A stretch of DNA of 8,010 bases from Deltaproteobacteria bacterium (GCA_031267005.1 JAIRZX010000223.1:1-8010), one strand, 5' to 3'; positions 1-6,094 are shown, counted from the stretch's first letter. Translations and numbers: made by a program. The notes: generated from the letters alone by a model not told the origin.

Positions 1-1
1 G

Positions 2-56
2 CCCCGAAGCCCCGAAGCCCCGAAGCCCTGAAGCCCGTAGGCCGCGAGGCCGCGAG
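2..56. repeat. 8-bp tandem repeat array at window edge
   Basis: Three perfect copies of ccccgaag (2-25) are followed by a one-mismatch copy (26-33), a 7-base degenerate unit (34-40) and two copies of gccgcgag (41-56). The array reaches the window edge and may continue outside it. An 8-bp period is not a multiple of 3, so it would be an odd coding repeat. I find no gene that clearly covers it and read it as a non-coding microsatellite-like tract downstream of the secreted-protein gene. Confidence 0.8.
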
Positions 57-191
57 GCCTGTGGAAACTTGCAGCCAGGGTCCGACAGTCATAACTTCCG
101 GTTGGCTGAGCTTCCCGTGTCCTTCAGGGAAACGGCGTGTCTGCGGAATTCCCAAAACTCGCAATCGGCGGCCGTTTCAATCGCCCTGGGC
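57..191. other. 3' flank of the secreted-protein gene; possible shifted C-terminal extension
   Basis: No independent gene is seen. On the minus strand, a different frame from the neighbouring gene stays open from about 199 down to a TGA at 89-91. It encodes about 36 ordinary-looking residues, including DCEFWEFRRHAVSLK. It has no start codon of its own and would join the upstream gene only through a frameshift near the GGGG just before that gene's stop. An 8-bp inverted repeat (129-136 with 171-178, 34-base loop) lies here, but it has no U-tract and is not a convincing terminator. Confidence 0.3.
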
Positions 192-860
192 CTATTCCCC
201 TAACTCAAGGGAATCAAGAAAGGGAACGCAGTTCTCGGCTATAGCGTTAACTTCGCGTATTGCGAATCCGTCGAAAAGCGTCTCTTCAGGCGTCATTCCA
301 GTTGCCATACACAATGCCGAGTACATGAAGGGGGCTTTAATCACGTCTCTGGTCAACAGCACCCCGGCATGCGTCTTGCTGCCAGCTTCGGGAGGCAAGG
401 TGACTATCATGGCGCCGTCGGCGTCGGCGGCAGGGTACCCTTTGAAGTCGAAGGTCCTGAGGCCGGAAAACGAGCCGTTGAAGGTGCTCCGCGTATTACG
501 CAGGACAACCTCCCAAATCGGCCCCGGTCCCGATTTCTCGAAAATCTCTTCTTCTTCCTGGCTCATGGCTTCGATCGTTACGGTCATCTGGAAGTACCAG
601 CCCTTGGAAGGGTCGTTCCCGTCCGCCACGTCGATCCTGGCTCCGACGGCCTGGAAGTTGGTCCGCGTGTTGCCTTTCCTGTTGAATCCGGGGGGGAAGC
701 TTACGGTGAAAACCGGAAACTGGCTGAGTTCCCCCTCCCTTACGGTGGAAAAGGTCGGCCATCCGGCAGGTCCCTGGGCGTAAGCGGCAAGGCCCAGGGC
801 GCAAAAGGCCGCGGCGAGAAGCGGGAGCGAAAGGGAAAGCGAAAAGGTTTTGTTTTTCAA
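192..860 (-). CDS. Secreted/periplasmic protein of unknown function
   Basis: A 222-residue protein I do not recognise. Residues 1-29 are a clear Sec signal peptide: basic KNK start, a long Leu/Ala hydrophobic core, and an AYA-Q cleavage site near residue 29. The mature part is about 193 residues and looks beta-rich, with aromatic/Gly/Pro strands such as FPVFTVSFPPGFNRKG and a late LLTRDVIKAPFMYSALC segment, and it carries two cysteines. The pattern is reminiscent of small secreted PsbP/Mog1-type alpha-beta domains, but that is only an impression. The start is TTG at 858-860: AAGGA lies 8 bases upstream, a TAA blocks the frame upstream at 879-881, and the first internal ATG falls near the C-terminus. 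The base composition looks less GC-rich than the siroheme genes. It lies 404 bases downstream of the DsrB-like gene in the same orientation, so co-transcription is uncertain. Confidence 0.82.
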   Translation of the reverse strand: MKNKTFSLSLSLPLLAAAFCALGLAAYAQGPAGWPTFSTVREGELSQFPVFTVSFPPGFNRKGNTRTNFQAVGARIDVADGNDPSKGWYFQMTVTIEAMSQEEEEIFEKSGPGPIWEVVLRNTRSTFNGSFSGLRTFDFKGYPAADADGAMIVTLPPEAGSKTHAGVLLTRDVIKAPFMYSALCMATGMTPEETLFDGFAIREVNAIAENCVPFLDSLELGE

Positions 861-878
861 GTCTCTGGTCCTTGAGTT

Positions 879-1151
879 TTAATGTTTCGGGCTTTCAGAA
901 AAACGGTTGCTGACCGTGGGGGGAGAGCGGGGCGCGGCTTCCGCGACCGCCTGCAAGGCAGGCAGGCGGAGCGGCAGTAGCGCCGGAAAGAGCGGGCCGC
1001 GCAGCGGCAATGAGGCGCCGGTCCGGAGGGCGGCCTTTCGCGCGGGTGGATAAAGGTCACGCTTTAGCGCGAACAAATAATATCGAAACGGCCTTTTCCG
1101 GAAAATGGCTCTGAGGCGGTCCGGAGCGCTTCCTCCGTCCTCCCGCCCCAT
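879..1151 (-). CDS. Possible small basic protein (doubtful)
   Basis: A 90-codon ORF in the gap between the DsrB-like gene and the secreted-protein gene. ATG at 1149-1151 has GGAGG 8 bases upstream, and the TAA stop (879-881) ends 18 bases before the next gene's TTG. The first half contains an ordinary-looking segment (RPFRYYLFALKRDLYPPAR), encoded by the only AT-rich patch in the gap. The second half is Pro/Leu/Arg/Ala-rich, as out-of-frame GC-rich DNA tends to be. I know no homologue. It could be a small gene, a remnant, or chance; the patch might equally be a promoter region for the downstream gene. Only the start signal and the position favour coding. Confidence 0.28.
   Translation of the reverse strand: MGREDGGSAPDRLRAIFRKRPFRYYLFALKRDLYPPARKAALRTGASLPLRGPLFPALLPLRLPALQAVAEAAPRSPPTVSNRFSESPKH
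941..974. repeat. Stem-loop in gap upstream of secreted-protein gene
   Basis: ccgcctgc (947-954) pairs perfectly with gcaggcgg (962-969) across a 7-base loop. The stem is extended by ccgc (941-944) with gcgg (971-974) around a small internal loop. No T-tract follows directly on either strand, so it is not a canonical intrinsic terminator. It may be an RNA structure in the leader or intergenic transcript of the downstream gene. Confidence 0.45.
1094..1105. repeat. 12-bp palindrome TTTTCCGGAAAA, copy 1
   Basis: Perfect palindrome in the gap downstream of the DsrB-like gene. It is flanked by gcc (1091-1093) and ggc (1107-1109), which extend the inverted repeat apart from one bulged base. The same core recurs at 1363-1374 and, split by a short spacer, at 1559-1586. 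Confidence 0.6.
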
Positions 1152-1264
1152 CACGTGCGCCTCCACCGTCCTGCGCGCGCCTCCGTCGTCCTCCTTGCGC
1201 CAGATCCTGCCGCAGGTTCGGAAGCGCCGCGCAGTTTCGCGTCGCCTCCCCCGGACCCTCCCGT

Positions 1265-2608
1265 TCAGTCGAAGTAACCGGCCAGGCCCGTCCGGTCCAT
1301 GAAGTCGCTCAGGATTTCGTTTTTCTCCCCTCCCTTGACGAATAGCGCAACGAGCCCGGATATTTTCCGGAAAAGCCCTTCAGCGTCGTCAGCCCGCGCT
1401 ACCAGTGTCCTGGGCGGCAGGAAGGCCCTGGGAGGCGCTATGCGCCTACCCGAGAGCTCGAGGGTCAGGTAGGACCCCATAGGCGCGGGCCACCGGAAAG
1501 AGGGGTCCAGGGCCGCGCAGGCGCCGCACTTGACGCAAAGCCCCTCGTCCAGCTCCAGAGCCTTTTCCGGGTTCCCGGAAAAGGCTAGCGCTCCAGACGG
1601 GCAGTCCTCCGCAAGCCGCTTGAGCCTCGGCGAGAGCGCCAGGAGTTCCTGGTCCGGCACCGGGGCCCTGGACCTCTTCCCTATGATCCTCAGATCCGTG
1701 TACTCGTATACACCGCAGTCGAAGCCGCACCCCGCCTGGCACCCGTGCACCGATACGGACAGCTGGGCTTTGGCCCCCGGGGCGTCCTCCCGCAGCATCG
1801 CGAGCAGGAGTTCGGACGCGCCAATGGTGTCCACGGCCGCGTTAGGGCAGAAGAAGAGCCCCCTGCAGCGCGACAGGAGCGCCGGCCCGCCCATGCGGCG
1901 GCGCTTCGGGGCGGCGGTCTGGGCGCCGGTCGCGGGCGGGACGGCCTCGGCCGCTTTCGGCGACGCGGCCGCCGCCCCGGCTCCCCGCCTTTCCGGGGCG
2001 CCCTCCCGCTGTCCGGCGGCGGAGGCGGCCTCGCCGGTCAACGACTCGCCGGCCTGGACGAAGGATTCCCGGTCGTTGAAGAACATGTCCAGGTCCCCCT
2101 GCGGGGACAGGCACAGCCGGTCTGAGCCCCAGCGGCGTGCCGCGCGGGCGAGCTCGAGGAGTTCTACGGCCCCGGACGGGCTGCTAACCGCCCTGCGCCT
2201 CACGTAGACCGGCCACTTGCCTCCCGGGGCCAGGCTCCAGGCCAGGTGGCCCTCCTTGGCCACTTTGACGTTCCCGCCCTTGGCGCCGAGCCTCGCGAGG
2301 CAGGGCGGGGGCAGGATGCCCGCGGGATCGTCGTCCGCCGGCTCTCCCGCGCCCGCGAGGACGGGTTCCAGAAGCGGGGGCGGGATGGCCCTCAAGGCGG
2401 TGCCGATGGAAGCCCCCACGGCGGGGGCGCGGGCCCCGGGCTCCTCCATGGCGTGGGTGGAGTCCTTGGCCTTCCTGCCGCCCGGGGTGATGCTCACCGA
2501 GGCCAGGGCCAGCTCCTTCTCGGAGAGGTCCAGCTCAAAGGTGTCGTCGGGGCCGTCTGGGACGCCCGGACCCCCCGGCGGGGGCGCGTCGTCGATGTCG
2601 CTGGGCAT
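1265..2608 (-). CDS. DsrB/DsrA-like siroheme [4Fe-4S] reductase-family protein with ferredoxin insert
   Basis: A 447-residue protein of the sulfite/nitrite reductase superfamily, closest in layout to dissimilatory sulfite reductase subunits and anaerobic sulfite reductase subunit C. Residues 1-105 are an unrecognised, disordered-looking Pro/Asp/Ala-rich extension. Residues 112-190 form a ferredoxin-like half-domain. An Ala/Pro/Gly-rich insertion follows (about 193-238). The siroheme/[4Fe-4S] site is C248-X5-C254 (CRGLFFC) and C290-X3-C294. A single-cluster ferredoxin insert has C336 (CPSGAL) plus C358, C361 and C364 (CVKCGAC...P), the spacing seen in DsrA. The tail (FMDRTGLAGYFD) matches the conserved end of Dsr subunits (the IGWExFF region). 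The half-domain end that usually reads like TTRxN reads LSPQGDL here, so a typical substrate-binding arginine is missing. ATG 2606-2608 is preceded by GAGGG with 8-base spacing, and no in-frame ATG or GTG lies upstream. It would reduce sulfite or a similar oxyanion, or act as a partner subunit, in the cytoplasm. Exact substrate unknown. Confidence 0.88.
   Translation of the reverse strand: MPSDIDDAPPPGGPGVPDGPDDTFELDLSEKELALASVSITPGGRKAKDSTHAMEEPGARAPAVGASIGTALRAIPPPLLEPVLAGAGEPADDDPAGILPPPCLARLGAKGGNVKVAKEGHLAWSLAPGGKWPVYVRRRAVSSPSGAVELLELARAARRWGSDRLCLSPQGDLDMFFNDRESFVQAGESLTGEAASAAGQREGAPERRGAGAAAASPKAAEAVPPATGAQTAAPKRRRMGGPALLSRCRGLFFCPNAAVDTIGASELLLAMLREDAPGAKAQLSVSVHGCQAGCGFDCGVYEYTDLRIIGKRSRAPVPDQELLALSPRLKRLAEDCPSGALAFSGNPEKALELDEGLCVKCGACAALDPSFRWPAPMGSYLTLELSGRRIAPPRAFLPPRTLVARADDAEGLFRKISGLVALFVKGGEKNEILSDFMDRTGLAGYFD
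1363..1374. repeat. 12-bp palindrome TTTTCCGGAAAA, copy 2
   Basis: The second perfect copy, inside the 3' part of the DsrB-like gene, where it encodes part of GLFRKISG (residues 411-418). Confidence 0.6.
1559..1586. repeat. Perfect 13-bp inverted repeat with 2-base spacer inside DsrB-like gene
   Basis: agccttttccggg (1559-1571) is exactly inverted at 1574-1586 around tt, making a 28-base near-perfect palindrome. It lies in the ferredoxin insert, between CPSGAL and CVKCGAC, and encodes AFSGNPEKA. Its core is the TTTTCCGG/CCGGAAAA of the two 12-bp palindromes nearby. As RNA it would form a strong hairpin with a very tight loop. Confidence 0.85.
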
Positions 2609-2985
2609 GGGGTTGGCCCTCGGGCCTGGCCCGCCGGAAGCAGCCGGGGCGCTTTTGCGGGGCTGACGGGAATCGGATGGGACGGGAGTCCCGGAAGTGC
2701 CGGAAGGGGGGCCCGCACCGGGGCGGGCACCTGAGTTTCCGGGCGGCGGAAGTAAAACCGAGAACGAAGGGACCTTAGGCCTTGCGGGAGGGAGGTTCTG
2801 GAATGCCGGGCGGCGGAAGCGGCCCCGCCGACGATTCGGCCAGCGCGTTCAGGGGGGAGCTTGGCCTTCTTTGAAAAGGGGGTACGCTTCAACCGCCGAA
2901 CCGGGGAGGCCGGTCCCGGCAAAGCCGCCGAGGCCGGGAGCGGAGCCAGAACCAGGAACTGCGCCTGACGCCGGGAAGGCGAACG
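2609..2985. other. Gap between the two siroheme genes, no convincing gene
   Basis: 377 bases hold no credible ORF; the open frames here give Arg/Pro/Ser-rich peptides. It contains GAGGG (2617-2621), which serves as the ribosome-binding site of the DsrB-like gene; a 6-bp hairpin (gcccgc 2711-2716 with gcgggc 2723-2728); and a 14-base direct repeat, ccgggcggcggaag, at 2739-2752 and 2806-2819. No T-rich terminator follows the upstream gene, so read-through into the DsrB-like gene is plausible. Confidence 0.5.
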
Positions 2986-5304
2986 TCACCGGCCATCCTC
3001 GTCCGGCGGTGGCCCGTCGCCTTCTTCCGCTGACCCGCCTTCGGCCCCTTCCCTTCCGGGGGAGTCATGAGGCTCCGGACCGGCTGAGGCACCTGGTTCC
3101 GGCCCGAAGAGGGTTTCTGGTTCCAACCCGGCAAACTCGCCTGGTTCCAACCCGTCAAGCCCGCCTGGCACCGGCCCGGCCCCGGAGTCGGTATCGATGA
3201 AAGCGTCCTCAGCTTCCAGGTCCTCGGACGACTCTTGAAACTGGCCTGGAACACCGAACTCTCCCGCCTCACTGGCCTCCAGGACTTCGGCTGCGTGTTC
3301 CGCTTCGGCTTCTATGGCGGCCGAGGCATCTGCGTCCCATTCCCCTGTTGCTTCGGAGAAGGAGTTGCCCTCACCGGCGGCTCCGTAGGCCCCGGAGTAA
3401 GCCGTCGCATGCTCCGCCTCGGCTTGTATGGCGGTCGAGGCATCGGCGTCCAGGTCCCCTTCGGCTTCGGAGAAGGCGTTGCCCCCACCGGCGCCTCCGT
3501 CGGCCCCGGAGCAAGCAGTCGCCGGTTCCGGCTCGGCTTCTATGGCGGCCGAGGCTTCGGCGTCCCAGTCCCCGACTGCTTCGGAGAAGGCGTTGGCTTC
3601 ACCGGCGGCTTCGGAGAAGGCGTTGCCCTCACCCGTTGCTTCGGAGAAGGCTTTGCCATCGTCGTTGCCACCGGAGAAGGCCGTCGCCGGTTCCGCCTCG
3701 GCTTCTATGGCGGCTGAGGCATCGGCGCCCCAGTCCCCTGTTGCCTCGGAAAAGGCGTTGCCTTCTCCCGCGGCTCCGTCGCCCCCGGAGTAAGCCGTCG
3801 CGTGTTCCGCCTCGGATTCTATGGCGGCCGAGGCTTCGGAGTCCCAGTCCCCCGCAACTTCTGAGAAGGCGTTGCCACCGACGGCGCCTCCGTCGGCCCC
3901 GGAGCAAGCCGTCGCCGGTTCCGGCTCGGCCCCCTCGGCGGTCGAGGCTACGGCACCCGCGCCTTGAAGGTCTCCGGCGGACAAGTCGGCCTCGGCCTCG
4001 ACGGAAAGCCAGGGCTCCGGCCGGCCTTCTCCGCCGTGTGATCGCGTATCCGGGGCGGGTTGGGGACCGCCGTCGTCCAGCGGTTTTGAAGTTCCCGCGT
4101 TCCGAGCCGCGCCGTAGCCGCCGCCAGCGTAGTCGGGGGGCTCAGGGCGGCGATCGGGGACGTCTGGGCCGCTGGCATCCCGGTCCCCGCAGGCGGAAAA
4201 GCTTTCGGGACCCCTGCCGCCTTCCGTTCCCGGCTCGGTTGCGTCCGGGGTTAGCGAGTTCACGACGGCTCCCTTATCCGAAACGGACCCGGCCGCCGTT
4301 CGCCCTTCGGCGCGGATTCCGGCGGAAGGGGCTTCCCCGGCGGGGTACGGCTCTTCAGCGGCGAGAAGGCCGTTTGGATCCGCCTCGGAAACAGGGACTT
4401 CCGCCGGGCTTGCCGCGACGGCCGGAGTTCCCCGGCTCCGGTCGGCCGCAGCGGCTGCCGTCGAGGTCCCTGCGTCCTGGGCGGGGCGGGGGGCCTTGGC
4501 CTTCGGGGGGGGCGAGGCGGCCCGGGCCGCAATCCCCAGGAGCGCCTCGACTTCGGCCAGCCCCATGCGCGACGCCATCTCAGGAAAGGTCTCCCCCCGC
4601 AGTGCGCGGTCCTCGTGGAGGTCCTGGACCTTTAATATGAAGTCCGCCAGATCCCCCGGGTACTCCGCCGGGAAGAGCCGCCAGGGCGCTGGCGTCACCG
4701 GCGGCCTGAAGGGCCTGTGCCTTCCGCCTACCCAAACCGAGATCCCCCCTCCGGAACTCTCCGGGAGGGAGGCCAGATCCGAACGCTCTATGACCCTCCG
4801 GCAGTCCCGGGCGCAACCGGCCAGCCCGGTCCTGAAGCCGTCCTTGCTTTCGCGGGCGAGGACCGCGTAGATCCCCCTGAAGGTCTGCTGGGAGGGCTGC
4901 TCGCGGCCAAGGCAGGGGCCCCAGAAAGGGCACAGCGACACGTGGGGCCGGGCGGGCCCTGGCCGGGCGCCGGGGAGCGAACCGCCGTGGTCGGGCTTGA
5001 GCCCCGGCACCCAGGCGAGGTTGCCGCGGGGCTGGAGCTCGATCAGGCCCGCCCCGCGCTTCAGGGCGCACTCCGCCGCGGCCCTCAAAGCCTCCCCCGA
5101 GACCCAACCCTCCCCGTCGAAGGGGAAGGTTGCCGAAGAGAGCAACGCCGCCTCCGGGAAGCGGGCGCCCAATGAGGAGACCAGCTCGCCTCCCGCGCCT
5201 CTGACGAAGGGGTTCGCGTCCGTGCGCGAGGACTCCTCCAGCTGCCGGAAAAGGTCCGCCGCCACTGGGTTCTCCGGGAGGCCTTTGGCCGGTGGGAAGG
5301 GCAT
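2986..5304 (-). CDS. Compact siroheme reductase-family protein with long acidic repeat tail
   Basis: A 772-residue protein in two parts. Residues 40-260 are a small sulfite/nitrite reductase module. A ferredoxin-like half-domain ends in ELQPRGNLAWVPG, keeping the arginine of the family's TxRxN-like motif. The siroheme/[4Fe-4S] motif is C125-X5-C131 (CPFWGPC) and C164-X3-C168 (GCARDC). Next come the family's GISVWVGGR strand and a C-terminal helix region (residues 219-258). There is no ferredoxin insert. The core is about the size of the single-module assimilatory-type sulfite reductase of Desulfovibrio (about 220 residues). Residues 262-772 are low-complexity: Ala/Glu/Gly/Ser/Asp-rich, with one Lys and two Arg after about residue 430, five 38-residue-type repeats (about 460-667) and five octapeptides (710-749). 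The tail has no hydrophobic membrane segment. ATG 5302-5304 has GAGG (5311-5314) 6 bases upstream. It lies first in a same-strand pair with the DsrB-like gene, so a paired function is likely. The role of the tail is unknown. Confidence 0.85.
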   Translation of the reverse strand: MPFPPAKGLPENPVAADLFRQLEESSRTDANPFVRGAGGELVSSLGARFPEAALLSSATFPFDGEGWVSGEALRAAAECALKRGAGLIELQPRGNLAWVPGLKPDHGGSLPGARPGPARPHVSLCPFWGPCLGREQPSQQTFRGIYAVLARESKDGFRTGLAGCARDCRRVIERSDLASLPESSGGGISVWVGGRHRPFRPPVTPAPWRLFPAEYPGDLADFILKVQDLHEDRALRGETFPEMASRMGLAEVEALLGIAARAASPPPKAKAPRPAQDAGTSTAAAAADRSRGTPAVAASPAEVPVSEADPNGLLAAEEPYPAGEAPSAGIRAEGRTAAGSVSDKGAVVNSLTPDATEPGTEGGRGPESFSACGDRDASGPDVPDRRPEPPDYAGGGYGAARNAGTSKPLDDGGPQPAPDTRSHGGEGRPEPWLSVEAEADLSAGDLQGAGAVASTAEGAEPEPATACSGADGGAVGGNAFSEVAGDWDSEASAAIESEAEHATAYSGGDGAAGEGNAFSEATGDWGADASAAIEAEAEPATAFSGGNDDGKAFSEATGEGNAFSEAAGEANAFSEAVGDWDAEASAAIEAEPEPATACSGADGGAGGGNAFSEAEGDLDADASTAIQAEAEHATAYSGAYGAAGEGNSFSEATGEWDADASAAIEAEAEHAAEVLEASEAGEFGVPGQFQESSEDLEAEDAFIDTDSGAGPVPGGLDGLEPGEFAGLEPETLFGPEPGASAGPEPHDSPGREGAEGGSAEEGDGPPPDEDGR
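3058..3177 (-). repeat. Octapeptide repeat, five 24-bp units
   Basis: Encodes residues 710-749 of the compact siroheme protein as five eight-residue units, G-(L/P)-x-P-x4: GPVPGGLD, GLEPGEFA, GLEPETLF, GPEPGASA, GPEPHDSP. The DNA units on the + strand share ggttccaacccg-like cores. It is separate from, and C-terminal to, the 38-residue repeats. Confidence 0.85.
3306..3926 (-). repeat. In-frame 114-bp repeats in acidic tail
   Basis: Five units begin (on the + strand) at 3306, 3420, 3534, 3699 and 3813. Four are 114 bp (38 residues). The middle one is 165 bp because a 30-bp subunit coding for (N/K)AFSEAxGxx is present in three copies. The consensus includes AxA-(C/Y/F)-SG...NAFSEA.GDW.A.AS.AI.AE. 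A degenerate start of another unit follows 3926. Length differences are multiples of 3, so the reading frame is kept. The units fall into Cys, Tyr and Phe types in the protein order C-Y-F-C-Y, which suggests a block duplication. Confidence 0.92.
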
Positions 5305-5621
5305 CTTCGACCTCGGGGGCGGCGAGCGCGGTGCGGGGAACCGGCGGAGTCCGGGATATGCCAGGATGCACGGGGGGTAACGCTGGAAGCTCAGGTAGGG
5401 TCCAGCGGGCCACCGGAGGCATGCGCGCGTACAGGCGAATCCGGAACGGGCCCGGCAAGCGGGGCGTCAGGGGCCGGGTTTCGCGCGGGCCGGTCGCGCA
5501 AAGCCGGGCCTCTCGGCCGGGAGGGGTGTGGGGACGGCGGACGGGATAAGGGCGTCCGGAGGAGGCAAGGCTTATGGGCGGGACAGGCGGGGGGAGGGAA
5601 GGCTTACGGATCGATTTTGCC
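5305..5621. other. Leader region upstream of compact siroheme gene
   Basis: 317 bases without a credible gene. It holds the GAGG ribosome-binding site (5311-5314) of the gene to the left and a 17-base direct repeat, two mismatches and 32 bases apart: ggaggcaaggcttatgg (5561-5577) and ggagggaaggcttacgg (5593-5609). The repeat is a possible regulator-binding pair. I cannot identify a confident -35/-10 promoter. Confidence 0.4.
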
Positions 5622-6061
5622 TCATTCGGCCTCGATAGTAAAGCTTGATTCCACTCGGAAAACCCTTGACTCTGTAACGCCCACATTGGGAACCCAGAGA
5701 GTGCTGGCAAGGTACCCGTTCACGGGGTTGAAGACCACCTCCCCCGCCGGTCTAGTGCGGCCTCCCTCATAACCCAAGACCGCCTTGAGTTGTTCCCCCG
5801 AACCCAGCTCTCTCGCTTGCCCGACGCTCGATTCCAGCCTGACGCGGGACGGGCCCCGACTGAGGCCGTGAACGGATAGGCGCGAACCGCCCCCCCCGTC
5901 GGGGGAGCTATGGCTCCCTCCTCCCTTATGGAGCGTCCTGCTTCGATGGGGGTGGCTGGGTTTTCGCGATATCGACAAAGAGCATGAAGGACTTGGATTA
6001 ATTCTGTCCGCCTAACATATTGGTTATGACCTCATTTCAGGAACCTGGCATATTCCGACAT
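5622..6061 (-). pseudogene. Probable broken gene: in-frame TGA and G8-tract frameshift
   Basis: ATG at 6059-6061 has AAAGG 8 bases upstream and reads MSEYARFLK, then TGA (6032-6034). The same frame continues without a stop through ordinary-looking protein (GHNQYVRRTELIQ..., then ...YRENPATPIEAG and IREEGAIAPP). It reaches a run of eight G on the coding strand (5890-5897). Past this run a different frame is the protein-like one (SRLSVHGL..., VVFNPVNGYLASTLWVPN..., FRVESSFTIEAE) and ends in TGA at 5622. Adding one G to the run joins both parts into one 147-codon frame, and the 440-base span is indeed one short of a multiple of 3. The second half alone could be called as a 118-residue ORF from TTG 5976-5978, but that start has no ribosome-binding site and gives a Ser/His/Gly-rich N-terminus. 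The family is not recognised. Less GC-rich DNA can look protein-like by chance. Phase variation at G8, a sequencing error, or recoding of the TGA are alternatives to decay. Confidence 0.5.
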
Positions 6062-6094
6062 ATCCAAAGCCTTTCAACCAGGTGAAAGCACCGC

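Noticed and set aside
61..783. 240-codon + strand ORF opposite the secreted-protein gene
   Set aside because: The minus-strand product has a clear signal peptide and ribosome-binding site; this one is its shadow.
903..917. Terminator-like hairpin ACGGT-CAGCA-ACCGT followed by T residues on the minus strand
   Set aside because: Only a 5-bp stem, and it lies about 43 bases upstream of the secreted-protein start with no room for a promoter after it, so a functional terminator is unlikely.
3235..3717. 160-codon Gly/Phe-rich + strand ORF with FGEGV repeats
   Set aside because: Its repeats are simply the opposite-strand reading of the NAFSEA-type units; no start signal.
3306..3926. CRISPR array
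   Set aside because: Units are contiguous, coding, in frame and degenerate throughout; there are no unique spacers of constant length.
3348..4640. 430-codon + strand ORF antisense to the siroheme gene tail
   Set aside because: Almost entirely Arg/Pro/Leu/Ser; it is the complement of the acidic repeats, which belong to a frame joined to a recognisable enzyme core.
1265..5304. Naming the two genes dsrA and dsrB, asrC or cobG
   Set aside because: Motifs place them in the superfamily, but inserts, the missing ferredoxin and the lost arginine fit none of these cleanly; a symbol would overstate the evidence.
4580..5710. 376-codon minus-strand ORF overlapping the siroheme core in another frame
   Set aside because: The overlapping frame contains the C-X5-C and C-X3-C motifs; this one is Arg/Pro/Gly-rich and motif-free.
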